Notes under the pieces: model-generated
What the model was told of the DNA's origin: nothing
The model's database searches: none
Seen by the model: only the letters and a program-made list of their open reading frames with translations
Part shown: piece after piece, positions 25,352-33,947 of the stretch
Numbering within the stretch: position 1 is the first letter of the stretch
Layout: each line of letters starts with the position of its first letter
Assembly: GCA_022774865.1 (NCBI GenBank)
Contig: JALFLH010000004.1
Span: 1-50,779, forward strand
Length of the DNA stretch: 50,779 bases
Reading direction: 5' to 3'
From: Clostridiales bacterium
GTDB lineage: Bacteria; Bacillota; Clostridia; Oscillospirales; Oscillospiraceae
Made by a program: the position numbers and the translations under genes

Positions 25352-26725
25352 ATGAAACTCAACACCAAGCGAACCATTCTGGTTGGACTGGCGTTTTTGT
25401 CCATCAGCGCCTTCTGGCAGATGTACGACAGCGTCGTGCCCCTGATTCTGGCAAACAATTTCCGGCTGGATGAAAGCTGGACCGGCGTCATCATGGCTGC
25501 CGACAATATTCTCGCGCTTTTCCTGCTGCCGCTGTTCGGCGGGCTCAGCGACCGGGTCAACACGCCCATCGGCAAGCGGATGCCCTTCATCCTCTGTGGA
25601 ACGGCAATTTCCGCCATTCTGATGAACATCCTGCCCCGTCTTGCCAATGCCTATTACGGCTCTCCAGCCCCCGGCACGCTGGTCGCCTTTATTCTGGTGC
25701 TGGGTCTGCTGCTGGTTTCCATGGGCACCTACCGCAGCCCTGCCGTCGCCCTCATGCCTGATGTGACTCCCAAGCCTCTGCGCTCCAAGGCGAATGCCGT
25801 CATCAATCTGATGGGTGCCATCGGCGGAATTACCTATCTGGCCATCGCCGCCCTGCTGTATTCCGACAGCCGCATTGCCGGCCACTACACGCTGGGCAGC
25901 ATTGCGGGCGAAGGAGGCATCCCGGTTGCCGTGGTGGATTATTCCACATTGTTCGCGGTGGTTTCCTGCATCATGGTAGTCGCCATCGCCGTGCTGTACA
26001 TCACCATCAAAGAGCCGAAGCTGGCAGCCCAGAACCGGGCATATGAAGCCGCCCACCCAGAGGAAAACCTGACGCAGACCGCCGCCGACGGCAGCGAGAC
26101 CCTGCCCAGGGAAGTAAAACGCAGCCTCGCCTTTTTGCTGCTGTCCATCTCTCTGTGGTTCGTAGGCTACAATGGTGTAACGACCTGGTTCTCCACCTAC
26201 ATCAGCCGGGTCATGGGCGAGGGCATCGGAGGTGCTTCCACCTGTCTGCTGGTTGCAACCGCCGGCGCTATCGTCTCCTACATTCCCATCGGTACGCTGG
26301 CCTCCAGAATCGGCCGGAAAAAGACCATTATGGGCGGTGTGGCGCTGCTGGCCATCTGCTTCTTCACTGCGTTCCTCGTTACCGTCAATGCAACCGCCAT
26401 CACGCCCCCCATGTTCATTCTCTTTGCGCTGGTGGGTCTTGCCTGGGCAGCCATCAACGTCAACAGTCTGCCCATGGTGGTTGAGATGTGCAAGGGCAGC
26501 GAGGTTGGCAAATTCACCGGCTATTACTACACCTTCTCCATGCTGGCCCAGGTGGTCACACCGGTGGTGGCCGGTTCCCTGCTGAAAACCGTGGGCTATA
26601 AGACATTATTCCCCTATGCCGCTTTCTTTGTGGCCTGCTCCTTCGTAACCATGTGCTTCGTCCGTCATGGCGATAACAAAGTAGCGGCCAAAAAAGGGCT
26701 GGAAGCCTTTGACGTAGAAGATTGA
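25352..26725 (+). CDS. MFS transporter, GPH/SLC45-like (probable sugar transporter)
   Basis: This 457-residue protein has about twelve membrane helices. It has an early FWQMYDSVVPLIL helix, the loop motif GGLSDRVNTPIGKRMPFI (the MFS G-x-x-x-D-R pattern, in the form seen in sucrose/GPH-type carriers) and the second-half counterpart ASRIGRKKTIMGG. The substrate cannot be read, but sugars or glycosides are usual for this branch. The RBS is AGAGGAA. A hairpin separates it from the phosphodiesterase gene. Confidence 0.87.
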   Translation: MKLNTKRTILVGLAFLSISAFWQMYDSVVPLILANNFRLDESWTGVIMAADNILALFLLPLFGGLSDRVNTPIGKRMPFILCGTAISAILMNILPRLANAYYGSPAPGTLVAFILVLGLLLVSMGTYRSPAVALMPDVTPKPLRSKANAVINLMGAIGGITYLAIAALLYSDSRIAGHYTLGSIAGEGGIPVAVVDYSTLFAVVSCIMVVAIAVLYITIKEPKLAAQNRAYEAAHPEENLTQTAADGSETLPREVKRSLAFLLLSISLWFVGYNGVTTWFSTYISRVMGEGIGGASTCLLVATAGAIVSYIPIGTLASRIGRKKTIMGGVALLAICFFTAFLVTVNATAITPPMFILFALVGLAWAAINVNSLPMVVEMCKGSEVGKFTGYYYTFSMLAQVVTPVVAGSLLKTVGYKTLFPYAAFFVACSFVTMCFVRHGDNKVAAKKGLEAFDVED

Positions 26726-26732
26726 TCCAATT

Positions 26733-26759
26733 ACCGGGCAGGGTTTCCCGCCCGGTTTA
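26733..26759 (+). terminator. Hairpin terminator/attenuator between MFS and GDPD genes
   Basis: ACCGGGC-A-GGG (26733-26743) pairs with CCC-GCCCGGT (26747-26756) with one bulged A, followed by TTTAT. The short T stretch suggests partial termination, as no separate promoter for the next gene is evident. Confidence 0.65.
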
Positions 26760-26782
26760 TTCCACCGAAAGAAGTGTTTATC

Positions 26783-27589
26783 ATGATCGTATTCCTTCTA
26801 ATTCCGGCAGGACTGTGCCTGCTGTATCTGCTGGCCGTGATGGGTCGCCGGAACCACCCCGGTCTATCCCGTCTGCGGGGCTGGAACTATGCCCACCGGG
26901 GTCTGCACGACGATACCCGGCCCGAAAACTCCATGGCCGCGTTCCGGGCGGCGCTGGAAAACGGCTATGGCATGGAGCTGGACGTGCACCTGCTGTCTGA
27001 CGGAAATCTGGCGGTGATGCATGACTCCGCTTTGAAGCGCACCACCGGTGCAGAGGGTACCATAGAAAATCTGGTCACCGGCCAGCTTACGGATTACCGG
27101 CTGGGCGGCACGGACGAAACCATCCCCCAGTTCCGGGAAGTTCTGGAACTTGTAAACGGCAAGGTGCCCCTGATTATTGAGCTGAAAGCCACGGGAGGCA
27201 ATTACGCCGCGCTGACGGAAGCAGTCTGCAAAATGCTCGAAACCTATCCGGGAGACTACTGCCTGGAATCCTTTGATCCGCTGTGCATCTTCTGGCTGCG
27301 GCGGCACCGCCCGGACATCATCCGGGGGCAGTTGACGGAGGACTACTTCCAGTCAAATGCGCCCATGCCCGGCATTCTCAAGTGGGTGCTGAAAAATCAG
27401 GTGTTGAATTTTCTGACCCTGCCGGATTTTGTGGCTTACCGGTTTGAACACCGCCAAACCGTCAGCAACACCCTCGTCCGCAAAGTCTGGGGCGTTCAGG
27501 GCGTTGCCTGGACGCTGCGTTCCAAGTCGGACTACGACACTGCCGTCCAGGAGGGCTGGATTCCCATTTTCGAAAACTTTCGTCCCTGA
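26783..27589 (+). CDS. Glycerophosphodiester phosphodiesterase family protein
   Basis: A short N-terminal membrane segment (residues 2-20) precedes a GDPD TIM-barrel domain. The catalytic residues are visible: His 38-Arg 39 in YAHRG, then PENS, then ELDVH (the metal-binding Glu and Asp), and the second His in VMHDS. The family splits glycerophosphodiesters into an alcohol and glycerol-3-phosphate, or acts on teichoic-acid polymers. The membrane anchor points to action near or outside the membrane. A GTG start at 26774 is also possible. Confidence 0.88.
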   Translation: MIVFLLIPAGLCLLYLLAVMGRRNHPGLSRLRGWNYAHRGLHDDTRPENSMAAFRAALENGYGMELDVHLLSDGNLAVMHDSALKRTTGAEGTIENLVTGQLTDYRLGGTDETIPQFREVLELVNGKVPLIIELKATGGNYAALTEAVCKMLETYPGDYCLESFDPLCIFWLRRHRPDIIRGQLTEDYFQSNAPMPGILKWVLKNQVLNFLTLPDFVAYRFEHRQTVSNTLVRKVWGVQGVAWTLRSKSDYDTAVQEGWIPIFENFRP

Positions 27590-27600
27590 TACCGCATAAA

Positions 27601-27630
27601 CCCCATGGGCGATGCCCATGGGGTCATTTT
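27601..27630. terminator. Bidirectional terminator between convergent genes
   Basis: CCCCATGGGC (27601-27610) pairs with GCCCATGGGG (27614-27623) around GAT, with TTTTTA following on the plus strand and TTTATG on the minus strand. It serves the phosphodiesterase gene and the YhaN-like gene. Confidence 0.88.
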
Positions 27631-27632
27631 TA

Positions 27633-30536
27633 TCAGATGCATCTGCTGCTGTTGCAGGTCAGATAGATGATCTGTCTTTCCCGTGCCAGCTCCTGCAGAA
27701 GCCGCAGCGCCTCGGCAGTGTGACCGTCATCCAGATTGACAAAGGGATCGTCCAGAATCACGAAGGGCTTTTCCCCGGTGAACAGCGCATCCACCAGCGC
27801 CAGACGCAGACACAGCATGACCATATCCGTCTGTCCCGCGCTGAAGAATGCCAGCTCCCGCGCCTGTCCCATCCGCTCCAGCTTCACTTCCAGATCCGGT
27901 GTGATCAGAATCTTCCCACGCGCTTCTCCCGACAGCCGGTTCAGGTAGTTTTCAAAGCTCCGCCGGATGGGGGCAAGATAGCTGACAGTCAGGCTCTCCC
28001 GCGCCTTTTCCAGATACTCCATCGTGTCGTCCAGAATCCGCGCCCTGCGCTGGTTCTCGTTTTTCTCCGCCTGCAGCCGTTCCAGCTCATCCTGCAATGC
28101 CGGAATCCGGTCAATCTGCTCCCGCAACGCGCGTTCCCGCTGCCGTTGCTCCAGAATGGCCCGAGTCAGCTCGGTGGTCTGTCCCGTAAGCTGTTCCTCC
28201 CGGGCTTTCAATTGCTCCATGTCCGGCGACTGCTCCGCCACAGGCTGGACAAGCCGGGGCAGGTGTTCCGCCGTAAAGTCATCAATTGTCCGGTTCAGCT
28301 TCTCCAGTGCCGCCGTCCGGTCTTCAAAGTCCTTCCGGTCATCCCGCAGTTGCATAAGCTGTGCCCGCAGATTCCCGCCGGGGATTATGCCCGCACTTTC
28401 AAAGAACCCGTCCAGTTCAGCGGCACACTCCGCCGTCTCCCGTTCATTTTGCTCCCGGCGCCGCCGCCACTGTGCCATTCTGCTTTCCGCCTGTGCGTAG
28501 GTTTCGCTGTCCCGCTGCAGTCTGGCCAACAGGGTCTGAAACGCGCCGGGCTGCACATTCTCATAGTATCTGCCCAGATACTCCGCCGCCGCGCGCGCCC
28601 GCTGTTGACTTTGGGCCAGCAGCGCCTCCTTCTCCCGCTGTCCGTCCTGCGCCTTGTCCCGCAAATTCAGGAAACGTTCTCTGGCAATGCGGCGGTTCAG
28701 GATAATCTGGTCAAAATGATCTCCTCCCAGCTCCCGGCGCAGGGAATTCTCCAGCCTCCGCAGTTCTTCCGCCGCCTGCTGCCGCCGGACAAACAGCGTG
28801 TCATTCCGGGCGGCAAGCGCAAGGTATTCTTCCCGGTTTTTCTGGATCTCCCGGAGTGCGTCCGTCGCCGGCCGGGTTTGGGTATAGCGACCGGTGAATT
28901 CTTCCACCGCCTGCTCCAGCGCGCGGATTCTGGCGTGCGCCGCTTTGGTGTCCGCCTGTCCCCGCCGAGCCGCGGCAGCTACTTCCCGGGATATCAGCAG
29001 CTTTATGCTGGCAATGGCAGCCCCCAGCATGACTGCGGCGCCTATTCCCAGACTGATGCCACCCCAGACGGTCTGCTGAACCGTAAGCATCACAATGCCC
29101 AGCGCAATTCCCACCGTGCCCAGCAGCAACAGGCCGACTGCGGCCGCCGGATTGCCATCCCGGGGCGTTGGCTGTGCCTGAGATTCTCCCCATTCCCGCT
29201 GCAGCCGCTGGGCTTCCACTAAATCCTGCCGCCTGGCCAGGATCTCTTCCTCGGCGGGAATACCGGCGGCAAAATAGTCCTTCAGCGCCGCCATTGTCTG
29301 CTGTTCTTCCCCGGAAAGGGTCAGGTTTTCCCATTCGTTCCGTTTTTTTTGCAGGTTCCGGTTCAGCCCGTCCAACCGCGCCAGCGCATCCTCCGCAAGC
29401 GCGCCGCTTTCGTACAGCGGAAGCAGTTTTTCGTACTGGGCCTGTTCTGCCCCAGACAGCCCCGCCTGTTCCGCCGCCGCCAGAAGCGAACGGTATTCCT
29501 CGCACCAGCTCCGGCATTGTTCCAGTTCCGCCGCCGATGGCAGCCTGTTTTCAAACCGGTTCCGGTTCTCCGCCAGAAAGGCAGCCGCATCCTGATCCTC
29601 CCGGTCGTCTTCCCTCTGCCGGGCAAGCAGCGCCGCCCGATCCGCCGTCTGCCAAGCCGCGTCAATCCGATCCGGTTCCGGCAAGCCCTTGGGATATTTT
29701 TCACCCAGCTTTGCCAGTTCCGTCTGCAGCTTGTGCTGCTGCCCGGTCAGCTCGTCAAGCTGCCGGTGGGCGGCGGCCACCGCTGCCGCCTCCGCGGCCA
29801 TCGTAATCTCCCGCCGCGCCTGCGCAAGCGCCTCTCCATTGGCCTGCTGTTCCGTTTCCAGCCGGACAATCTCCGTCCGGCAATTCTCCAGTTCCGTCCG
29901 CTGCGCCTCCGTCCGGGACAACTCCTGCTGCAGCCAGGAAATCTGCGCAGATGCTTCTGCCACGGCGCCGCCATTGCCCCGGAAGGGAATCAGTGCGCTG
30001 CGTCTGGCTCGGAGGGTGTTCATGGCCTTTTCAAAATTACCCACATCGTTGGTGTCCTCCACCAGATCGCCCAGCTTCGCCCGGATGCTGTCGGTGGTCA
30101 GGCTTCCGCTGTCGTGGCTCTGGGGCAGATAGGTGCTGCGCTCAAAGGAATCCCCGTCCAGCCCGAACAGCTCCACGCCGATCTCGGCGGAAAAGCGGCT
30201 GCTCTCCCGCCCCGTATTCAAATCGATCAGGTGAAAGGTATCGCTCCGGGGCGTGGCGCCGAAAGTTCGCTCTATGCGGTAGCGTTCCGTTCCCAACTGG
30301 AAGGACAGGCTGCCGCCGCATTTGCCGCCGTTCCACGGCAGATATTTCTGGCGTTTGCTCTTGTCCAGCGTTTTGGTTTTCCGGGGGAAGCCGTAAAACA
30401 TGGCACGGATGAATTCGGCCAGCGTGGTCTTGCCAAACCCGTTCGGCTCCTGCAGAACAGTCAGCTCCCCGGAAAAGTCCAGCGCGTACCGGCTCAGACC
30501 GCCAAAATTCTCGATATACAGACTGACCAGCTTCAC
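27633..30536 (-). CDS. YhaN/SbcC-like AAA ATPase with internal membrane hairpin
   Basis: This 967-residue SMC/Rad50-like protein has Walker A EPNGFGKTTL (residues 30-39) at the N-terminus, long Glu/Gln/Arg-rich coiled coils, a central pair of membrane helices (VGLLLLGTVGIALGIVMLT and a following hydrophobic stretch), and at the C-terminus the signature FFSAGQTDMV and Walker B FVILDDPFVNLDD. This is the YhaN layout, which differs from SbcC in having a membrane hairpin. It overlaps the nuclease-like gene by 4 bases, so the two form an Mre11/Rad50-type pair probably involved in DNA-end processing or stress response. Function in this group is poorly known. Confidence 0.88.
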   Translation of the reverse strand: MKLVSLYIENFGGLSRYALDFSGELTVLQEPNGFGKTTLAEFIRAMFYGFPRKTKTLDKSKRQKYLPWNGGKCGGSLSFQLGTERYRIERTFGATPRSDTFHLIDLNTGRESSRFSAEIGVELFGLDGDSFERSTYLPQSHDSGSLTTDSIRAKLGDLVEDTNDVGNFEKAMNTLRARRSALIPFRGNGGAVAEASAQISWLQQELSRTEAQRTELENCRTEIVRLETEQQANGEALAQARREITMAAEAAAVAAAHRQLDELTGQQHKLQTELAKLGEKYPKGLPEPDRIDAAWQTADRAALLARQREDDREDQDAAAFLAENRNRFENRLPSAAELEQCRSWCEEYRSLLAAAEQAGLSGAEQAQYEKLLPLYESGALAEDALARLDGLNRNLQKKRNEWENLTLSGEEQQTMAALKDYFAAGIPAEEEILARRQDLVEAQRLQREWGESQAQPTPRDGNPAAAVGLLLLGTVGIALGIVMLTVQQTVWGGISLGIGAAVMLGAAIASIKLLISREVAAAARRGQADTKAAHARIRALEQAVEEFTGRYTQTRPATDALREIQKNREEYLALAARNDTLFVRRQQAAEELRRLENSLRRELGGDHFDQIILNRRIARERFLNLRDKAQDGQREKEALLAQSQQRARAAAEYLGRYYENVQPGAFQTLLARLQRDSETYAQAESRMAQWRRRREQNERETAECAAELDGFFESAGIIPGGNLRAQLMQLRDDRKDFEDRTAALEKLNRTIDDFTAEHLPRLVQPVAEQSPDMEQLKAREEQLTGQTTELTRAILEQRQRERALREQIDRIPALQDELERLQAEKNENQRRARILDDTMEYLEKARESLTVSYLAPIRRSFENYLNRLSGEARGKILITPDLEVKLERMGQARELAFFSAGQTDMVMLCLRLALVDALFTGEKPFVILDDPFVNLDDGHTAEALRLLQELARERQIIYLTCNSSRCI

Positions 30537-31606
30537 AGCGCCACCTCCTCCCCACTGAGCGCCTGGATGCCCCAGAGGATCATCTGCTCTTTATCCTCCG
30601 CGCTCTTGTCGGAAGCAAGCACCATGCGGATGAATTCACCCTTCAGGGAAATGTCATGCTCATAGTCTGCGCGTTCCATGATCAGCCGACTCTCGTCCTT
30701 TATCTTTGTAAAGTAGAACCGGGAAGCAAGGGATTTCTGCAAAAAGCGCAGATCCTTCTGCGTATCCAGCGTATAGCCTCCCGTCAGTGTGAACTTCACC
30801 AGGCTGGTTTCAGGCACCTTCTCCGCGGCCTGCTCCATGGCATCCAGCATCTGGCTGACCGTTGTGAGGTTGGTGATGTCCACAGGCACCTCCCAGAGTG
30901 TCCGGGACGCAAAGGGTACGAATTCCGCTTCCACCCGGTGACCGTGCACATCCAGAAGGACAAAGCCCTTTTCTCCGCACTCATCGAATCCCCGTCCCTC
31001 CAGGCATCCGCTGTAGCAAAGCGTTCCCCCGTCATCCAGCGGCCGCCGCTGAAAGCTGTGCAGATGCCCCAGCGCCAGATAGTGAATGCTGCGGTTTTTC
31101 AGCAGCGGGACGGCGATCTGTTCCTCGCCCGGCTGGGTGGACACCTGACCATGGAGCATGACAATGTTGGTATCCTCCCGCCGCAGCTTCAGGCTGTCAT
31201 ACATGGAAAGGCAGTTGCTGCCATTCATCTCCAGCCCCGCCACCGTCACTTCCCCATAGTGGAAATACGTCCACGCCGAGCCAAAGGTTTTGAAATTCTC
31301 CGGCAGCGTCTGCCCGGCAAACGCGTCCCTGTTTTCATCGTGATTTCCCCGCAGATAAAGGAAACTCACATCCTTCGCGCTTCGGATCTGATCCATGACA
31401 TAACCCACCGTCCGGGCGGACACCCGCCGCGTATCAAACAGGTCGCCGGCAATCAGCACCGCCGCCACACCGTTTTCCGCGGCGTAACGAACCATACGGG
31501 CAAAGGTATTGCAAATCTCCACACCCCGCTCCCTGGCTTTCTCCGGCGGAAGATTGCTTTCCATTCTGGAATCCAGATGAATATCCGAGCAGTGGATCAG
31601 CTTCAT
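30533..31606 (-). CDS. YhaO/SbcD-like metallophosphoesterase
   Basis: This 357-residue calcineurin-like phosphoesterase carries all metal-binding motifs: CSDIHLD (Asp 8, His 10), GDLFDTR, RGNHDENRD, MLHGQV and LGHLH. It is related to SbcD/Mre11 nucleases and pairs with the YhaN-like ATPase encoded next. The RBS GGAGGGATTGGG precedes ATG 31606, and a good promoter lies 40 bases upstream. Confidence 0.9.
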   Translation of the reverse strand: MKLIHCSDIHLDSRMESNLPPEKARERGVEICNTFARMVRYAAENGVAAVLIAGDLFDTRRVSARTVGYVMDQIRSAKDVSFLYLRGNHDENRDAFAGQTLPENFKTFGSAWTYFHYGEVTVAGLEMNGSNCLSMYDSLKLRREDTNIVMLHGQVSTQPGEEQIAVPLLKNRSIHYLALGHLHSFQRRPLDDGGTLCYSGCLEGRGFDECGEKGFVLLDVHGHRVEAEFVPFASRTLWEVPVDITNLTTVSQMLDAMEQAAEKVPETSLVKFTLTGGYTLDTQKDLRFLQKSLASRFYFTKIKDESRLIMERADYEHDISLKGEFIRMVLASDKSAEDKEQMILWGIQALSGEEVAL

Positions 31607-31642
31607 CCCAATCCCTCCTTCTGCATTCTGATATCTGGCAAA

Positions 31643-31671
31643 ATCATACCATATTTCGTCCCTTGTTTCAA
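31643..31671 (-). promoter_or_regulatory. Promoter of the YhaO/YhaN operon
   Basis: On the minus strand, TTGAAA (31666-31671) and TATGAT (31643-31648) are 17 bases apart, just before the phosphoesterase gene. Confidence 0.72.
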
Positions 31672-31704
31672 GCCGCCGCAGGAAATCCGGCGCGGATCGG
31701 GCGT

Positions 31705-32592
31705 TTACGGCCGCAGGCCGCTCTGACTGCCCGTGCCCGCCTGCGCGGCAAACGCTCTGGGGCTGATGCCATACTCGCTCTTGAACGCCCGGTAAAAATT
31801 CGCGTAATCCCCGAAGCCGCAGCTCTGATATACCTCGCCCGGGGTCTGTCCCGCGGCAATCATTTCCCGCGCCTGAAGCAGCCGCCGGAAGATCACATAC
31901 CGGTGAACGCTGGTGCCGACCCGGTGGCTGAATTCATGGGACAGGTGGTATTTGCTGACATAGAACTCCCCCGCCAGAGATTCCAGCGTGATATTCTCCT
32001 GAAAATGCGCGCCGATATAGCCCAGCACCTGGCTGACCAGATCCGCCTCCTCCCGCTTGGCCGTCTGACTGGACGGCATCCGCGCCAGACGGTTGATCTC
32101 CACCATGAACTGAATCAACAGGCTCTGCGCATAGGCAAAGCTGCCCATTTCGCTGCTGTAATACTCCTGTGTCAGCCGCTCCAGAAGCTGGCTCAGCGCG
32201 GCGCGCTGCAGCTTGGTCGGACGGAGCAGATTGGTGTGGTCGGGATCTTCGTTGTCAAAGCAGGCGCTCAGATCCGCCGCCGCGCCGCGGCATATTTCCG
32301 CAAGATAGCCGCGATCCACCCAGAGCACAATCCGCTCGTACAGGGTGTCCGGCCCGATTTCCGGCTGGTGCAGCTCCTGAGGATTGATCAGCAGCAGATC
32401 CCCCGGCTCCAGGCTGTAGGTTCTGCCCTCCACCCGGAAGGTCACCCGCCCGCTGACAAAATAGTATACCTCATAGAAATCGTGATGGTGCAGTCCCACA
32501 TTGCTGAGCTTTTTGTCCCGGTAATGGAACACCTCGAAGCGTTTGTTTTTCATGCTCTGACGGCTGTCAAAGCGCTGGGCGTTGATGGGCAT
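31705..32592 (-). CDS. AraC-family transcriptional regulator (cupin sensor)
   Basis: This 295-residue regulator has an N-terminal cupin-like ligand domain (HHHDFYEVYYFVSGRVTF, then LEPGDLLLINPQELH) and a C-terminal double helix-turn-helix of the AraC type (LAGEFYVSKYHLSHEF and YQSCGFGDYANFYRAFKSEY). It is divergent from uxuA with a shared regulatory region containing a perfect inverted repeat. It is therefore probably the regulator of the mannonate operon, responding to a hexuronate intermediate; that ligand is inferred. Confidence 0.9.
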   Translation of the reverse strand: MPINAQRFDSRQSMKNKRFEVFHYRDKKLSNVGLHHHDFYEVYYFVSGRVTFRVEGRTYSLEPGDLLLINPQELHQPEIGPDTLYERIVLWVDRGYLAEICRGAAADLSACFDNEDPDHTNLLRPTKLQRAALSQLLERLTQEYYSSEMGSFAYAQSLLIQFMVEINRLARMPSSQTAKREEADLVSQVLGYIGAHFQENITLESLAGEFYVSKYHLSHEFSHRVGTSVHRYVIFRRLLQAREMIAAGQTPGEVYQSCGFGDYANFYRAFKSEYGISPRAFAAQAGTGSQSGLRP

Positions 32593-32615
32593 GGGCTTTT
32601 CCCCCTTTCCTTACA

Positions 32616-32644
32616 AGATTACAGCAAGATTCGCAATGTGTCAA
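32616..32644 (-). promoter_or_regulatory. Promoter of the AraC-family gene
   Basis: On the minus strand, TTGACA (32639-32644) and TAATCT (32616-32621) are 17 bases apart. The inverted repeat at 32650-32671 lies right behind its -35. Confidence 0.7.
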
Positions 32645-32649
32645 ACAAT

Positions 32650-32671
32650 ATTTGCAATTTTGATTGCAAAT
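32650..32671. promoter_or_regulatory. Inverted-repeat operator between araC-type gene and uxuA
   Basis: ATTTGCAAT (32650-32658) and ATTGCAAAT (32663-32671) form a perfect 9-bp inverted repeat with a 4-base centre. It overlaps the uxuA -35 and abuts the regulator's -35, so one bound protein could control both directions. Confidence 0.72.
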
Positions 32672-32686
32672 CATTTCTGATATACT
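32658..32686 (+). promoter_or_regulatory. uxuA: Likely uxuA promoter
   Basis: TATACT (32681-32686) is a good -10. The -35 is weak (TTTTGA at 32658-32663, 17-base spacer) and lies inside the inverted repeat, as expected for an activator-dependent promoter. Confidence 0.55.
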
Positions 32687-32799
32687 GTAAATATCCACAA
32701 AAGAGTGGGCGGCAGCTCCCGCGCCGCCCCGTCATGATCCTGTCTGCTCTTTTCTCTGGCTGTTTGGAGAAAAGCAAATATAAAAATGGAGGAATTCTT

Positions 32800-33888
32800 A
32801 TGCCAATGCAAATGGGTTTCCGTTGGTACGGCGAGGATAACGACAATATTTCCCTCTCCGATATCAAGCAAATCCCCGGCGTTTCCACCATCGTCTGGGC
32901 GCTGCACCACAAGCTGCCCGGCGAAGTCTGGGAAGAAAGGGAGATTGCCGAAGTGATGGCTCAGCTCCACGCGTATGGCTTCAACGGCGATGTTGTTGAG
33001 TCCGTCAACGTCCACGACGACATCAAGATTGGACTGCCCACCCGGGATCAGTACATCGAGAACTACAAGCAGACCATGCGCAACCTGAGCAAATTCGGTG
33101 TCAAGGTCATCTGCTACAATTTCATGCCCATTTTCGACTGGACCCGTTCCAATCTGTTCCACCCCGTCGGCGACGGTTCCACCGCCCTGTATTATGAAAA
33201 GAACATGATTCAGGACGACTACAATGCCATGGCAAAGTACATCCTGGATTTCACCGAGAAGTACCATATGTCCTTCCCCGGCTGGGAACCGGAGCGGATG
33301 GCCAAGCTGGACGAGCTGTTCAAGGCCTATGAGGGCGTGGATCACGAAAAGCTCTGGGCCAACCTGAAGTATTTCCTGGAAGCCCTGATGCCCACCTGCG
33401 AGGAGACCGGCATCAAAATGGCCATCCACATGGACGATCCCCCCTGGGACATCTTCGGCCTGCCCCGTCTGCTGACCAACGGCGAAAACATTGACCGCTT
33501 CCTGAAGATGGTTGACAATCCCTACAACTGCCTGACACTCTGCTCCGGATCTCTGAACGCAGATCCCAACAACAATGTGGCAGACATTGTGCGCAAGCAC
33601 TGCGACCGCATTGCCTTTGCCCATATCCGCAACGTCAAGCACTTCCCCAACGGCGACTTCTCCGAGGCCTCCCACCGGGACTGCGACGGCGATACCGGCA
33701 TTCTGGACATCCTGAAGGCCTATCACGACTGCGGCTACGAAGGCTACATCCGTCCCGACCATGGCCGCCATCTGTGGGGCGAAGGCCCCGGCACCGTTCG
33801 TCCCGGCTACGGCCTGTATGACCGCGCCCTCGGCATCATGTATATGCTGGGTGTCTGGGATATGCTGGACAAGCTGGACGGCAAATAA
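32800..33888 (+). CDS. uxuA: Mannonate dehydratase
   Basis: This 362-residue TIM-barrel enzyme converts D-mannonate to 2-keto-3-deoxygluconate in hexuronate breakdown. Family motifs are MGFRWYGEDND at the start, HMDDPPWDIFGLPRL, LCSGSLNADPNNNV, FAHIRNVKHF, SHRDCDGD and RPDHGRHLWGE at the end. The Cys and His residues in these motifs bind the Mn/Fe ion. ATG 32800 is chosen because GGAGGAA precedes it and the protein begins as the family does; a longer open frame upstream runs through the regulatory region. It leads the operon with the oxidoreductase gene. Confidence 0.96.
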   Translation: MPMQMGFRWYGEDNDNISLSDIKQIPGVSTIVWALHHKLPGEVWEEREIAEVMAQLHAYGFNGDVVESVNVHDDIKIGLPTRDQYIENYKQTMRNLSKFGVKVICYNFMPIFDWTRSNLFHPVGDGSTALYYEKNMIQDDYNAMAKYILDFTEKYHMSFPGWEPERMAKLDELFKAYEGVDHEKLWANLKYFLEALMPTCEETGIKMAIHMDDPPWDIFGLPRLLTNGENIDRFLKMVDNPYNCLTLCSGSLNADPNNNVADIVRKHCDRIAFAHIRNVKHFPNGDFSEASHRDCDGDTGILDILKAYHDCGYEGYIRPDHGRHLWGEGPGTVRPGYGLYDRALGIMYMLGVWDMLDKLDGK

Positions 33889-33947
33889 GCAAGCTAAGGA
33901 TACTCCTGAAGCCCTTTCCAATAAATTTCATCTGGAGGTATTTTATT

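Noticed and set aside
31663..32799. In-frame N-terminal extension of uxuA by about 380 codons
   Set aside because: It runs antisense through the AraC gene and the promoter region. The true start at 32800 has a strong RBS and gives a normal UxuA length.
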